Shown: piece by piece, positions 63,604-64,000 of the stretch | Numbering within the stretch: the stretch's first letter is position 1 | Layout of the letters: the number at the start of each line of letters is the position of its first letter | Source: SZUA-547 sp963669315 | GTDB taxonomy: Bacteria; Pseudomonadota; Alphaproteobacteria; Rhodobacterales; Rhodobacteraceae | Length of the DNA stretch: 64,000 nt | Reading direction: 5' to 3' | Assembly (NCBI GenBank): GCA_963669315.1 | Contig: OY770021.1 | Span: forward strand, 1-64,000 | The notes under the pieces: generated by a model | Database searches by the model: none | What the model was told of the DNA's origin: nothing | The model's input: the letters and a program-made list of their open reading frames with translations, nothing else | Program-made: the position numbers and the translations under genes

Positions 63604-64000
63604 ATGTCCCCGTCACCTTACGAAATCGACACTGTCTGCGTTTATTGCGGCTCTCGCCACGGCGACTTGCCCGAGTTCACTCAGATCGCCAGAGATATGG
63701 GGCAGGCGCTGGCGGAGGACGAGTTTCGCCTGATCTACGGCGCGGGCGATGTCGGGCTGATGGGAGAGGTCGCGCGAAGTTGCTTGTCCGCAGGCGGTCA
63801 GGCGGTCGGCGTCATACCCAAGCACATTCTGGATTGGGAGGTCGGCAAGCGCGACCTGACCGCGCTGATCATCACCGACACCATGCATGAGCGGAAAAAG
63901 GTGATGTTCGCAAATGCTGGCGCTGTCGTCGCCCTGCCGGGCGGCGCGGGCACGATTGACGAGATGATCGAGGTTCTGACCTGGCGCCAGTTGGGCCTGC
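63604..64000 (+). CDS. LOG-family (cytokinin phosphoribohydrolase-like) protein, 5' part
   Basis: The first ~132 codons of a TIGR00730/LOG Rossmann-fold protein. CVYCGSRHGDLPEF at the start, IYGAGDVGLMGEVARSCLSAGG, MHERKKVMFANAGAVVALPGGAGTIDEMIEVLTWRQLG include the PGGxGTxxE nucleotide-binding motif. The family hydrolyses nucleotide 5'-monophosphates to release the base. GGAAGG precedes the ATG. Truncated by the window edge. Confidence 0.93.
   Translation, partial: MSPSPYEIDTVCVYCGSRHGDLPEFTQIARDMGQALAEDEFRLIYGAGDVGLMGEVARSCLSAGGQAVGVIPKHILDWEVGKRDLTALIITDTMHERKKVMFANAGAVVALPGGAGTIDEMIEVLTWRQLGL

Overview
The window is a gene-dense (about 60% GC by eye) stretch of an alphaproteobacterial chromosome, most likely Rhodobacterales (Rhodobacteraceae or a close relative). 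The evidence is gene order: dusB-ntrB-ntrC-ntrY-ntrX-trkA-trkH-hfq-hflX, fabD-fabG-acpP-fabF-mltG next to gene-transfer-agent (GTA) type packaging genes, rpsF-rpsR-rplI, dnaB-mlaE-mlaF-radA-cvpA-purF, a fused ispDF, eno-ftsB, and TPR/BamB/Der. No rRNA, tRNA or CRISPR array was recognised, and no stretch of 300 bases lacks a gene.

Layout. 1-11.4 kb: end of uvrA, a CBS protein, coaD, periplasmic cyclophilin, a DUF3179 protein, queA, DUF924, a VOC protein and a DUF2314 protein, then mtnA coupled to a class II aldolase (methylthioadenosine salvage), lipA, hpt and a COQ10/RatA-type START protein. 11.4-15.2 kb (minus strand): amt, then an overlapping ispDF-pgpA-cinA operon. 15.3-27.3 kb: the nitrogen two-component systems NtrBC and NtrYX, then TrkAH potassium uptake, Hfq and HflX, with several stop/start overlaps. 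27.4-33.7 kb: matB, mazG, an orphan ferric-ion binding protein with a RirA-type operator-like site, enolase, FtsB and cysE.

33.8-37.5 kb is the accessory spot. A TraR/DksA protein is followed by a minus-strand tract holding, in transcription order, a TerS-like gene, a large terminase lacking its C-terminus, an IS3-family element in the opposite orientation, a 99-codon 3' gene fragment, and a holin-like small membrane protein. No matching target duplication flanks the IS. The simplest reading is a GTA or prophage head-to-tail cluster whose middle was deleted, with the IS left at the junction.

37.6-42.2 kb (minus strand): fatty-acid synthesis genes fabD, fabG, acpP and fabF, then mltG, with strong terminators after acpP and after mltG. 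42.4-51.6 kb: ribosomal proteins S6, S18 and L9, DnaB, MlaE/MlaF, a small membrane protein, RadA, CvpA, PurF and an SDR. 51.6-55.9 kb (minus strand): a lipoprotein, Der, BamB and a TPR protein. 56-64 kb: an RND adaptor/pump pair, an Atm1-type ABC exporter, a LysM protein and the start of a LOG-family gene.

Most of the window is ordinary core genome. The parts deserving a second look are the decayed GTA/phage locus with its IS junction and hidden fragment, the DUF2314 gene without a usual start codon, the mtnA-aldolase pair, the contrast between NtrC and NtrX in the sigma-54 contact loop, and the operator-like palindrome before the iron-binding protein.
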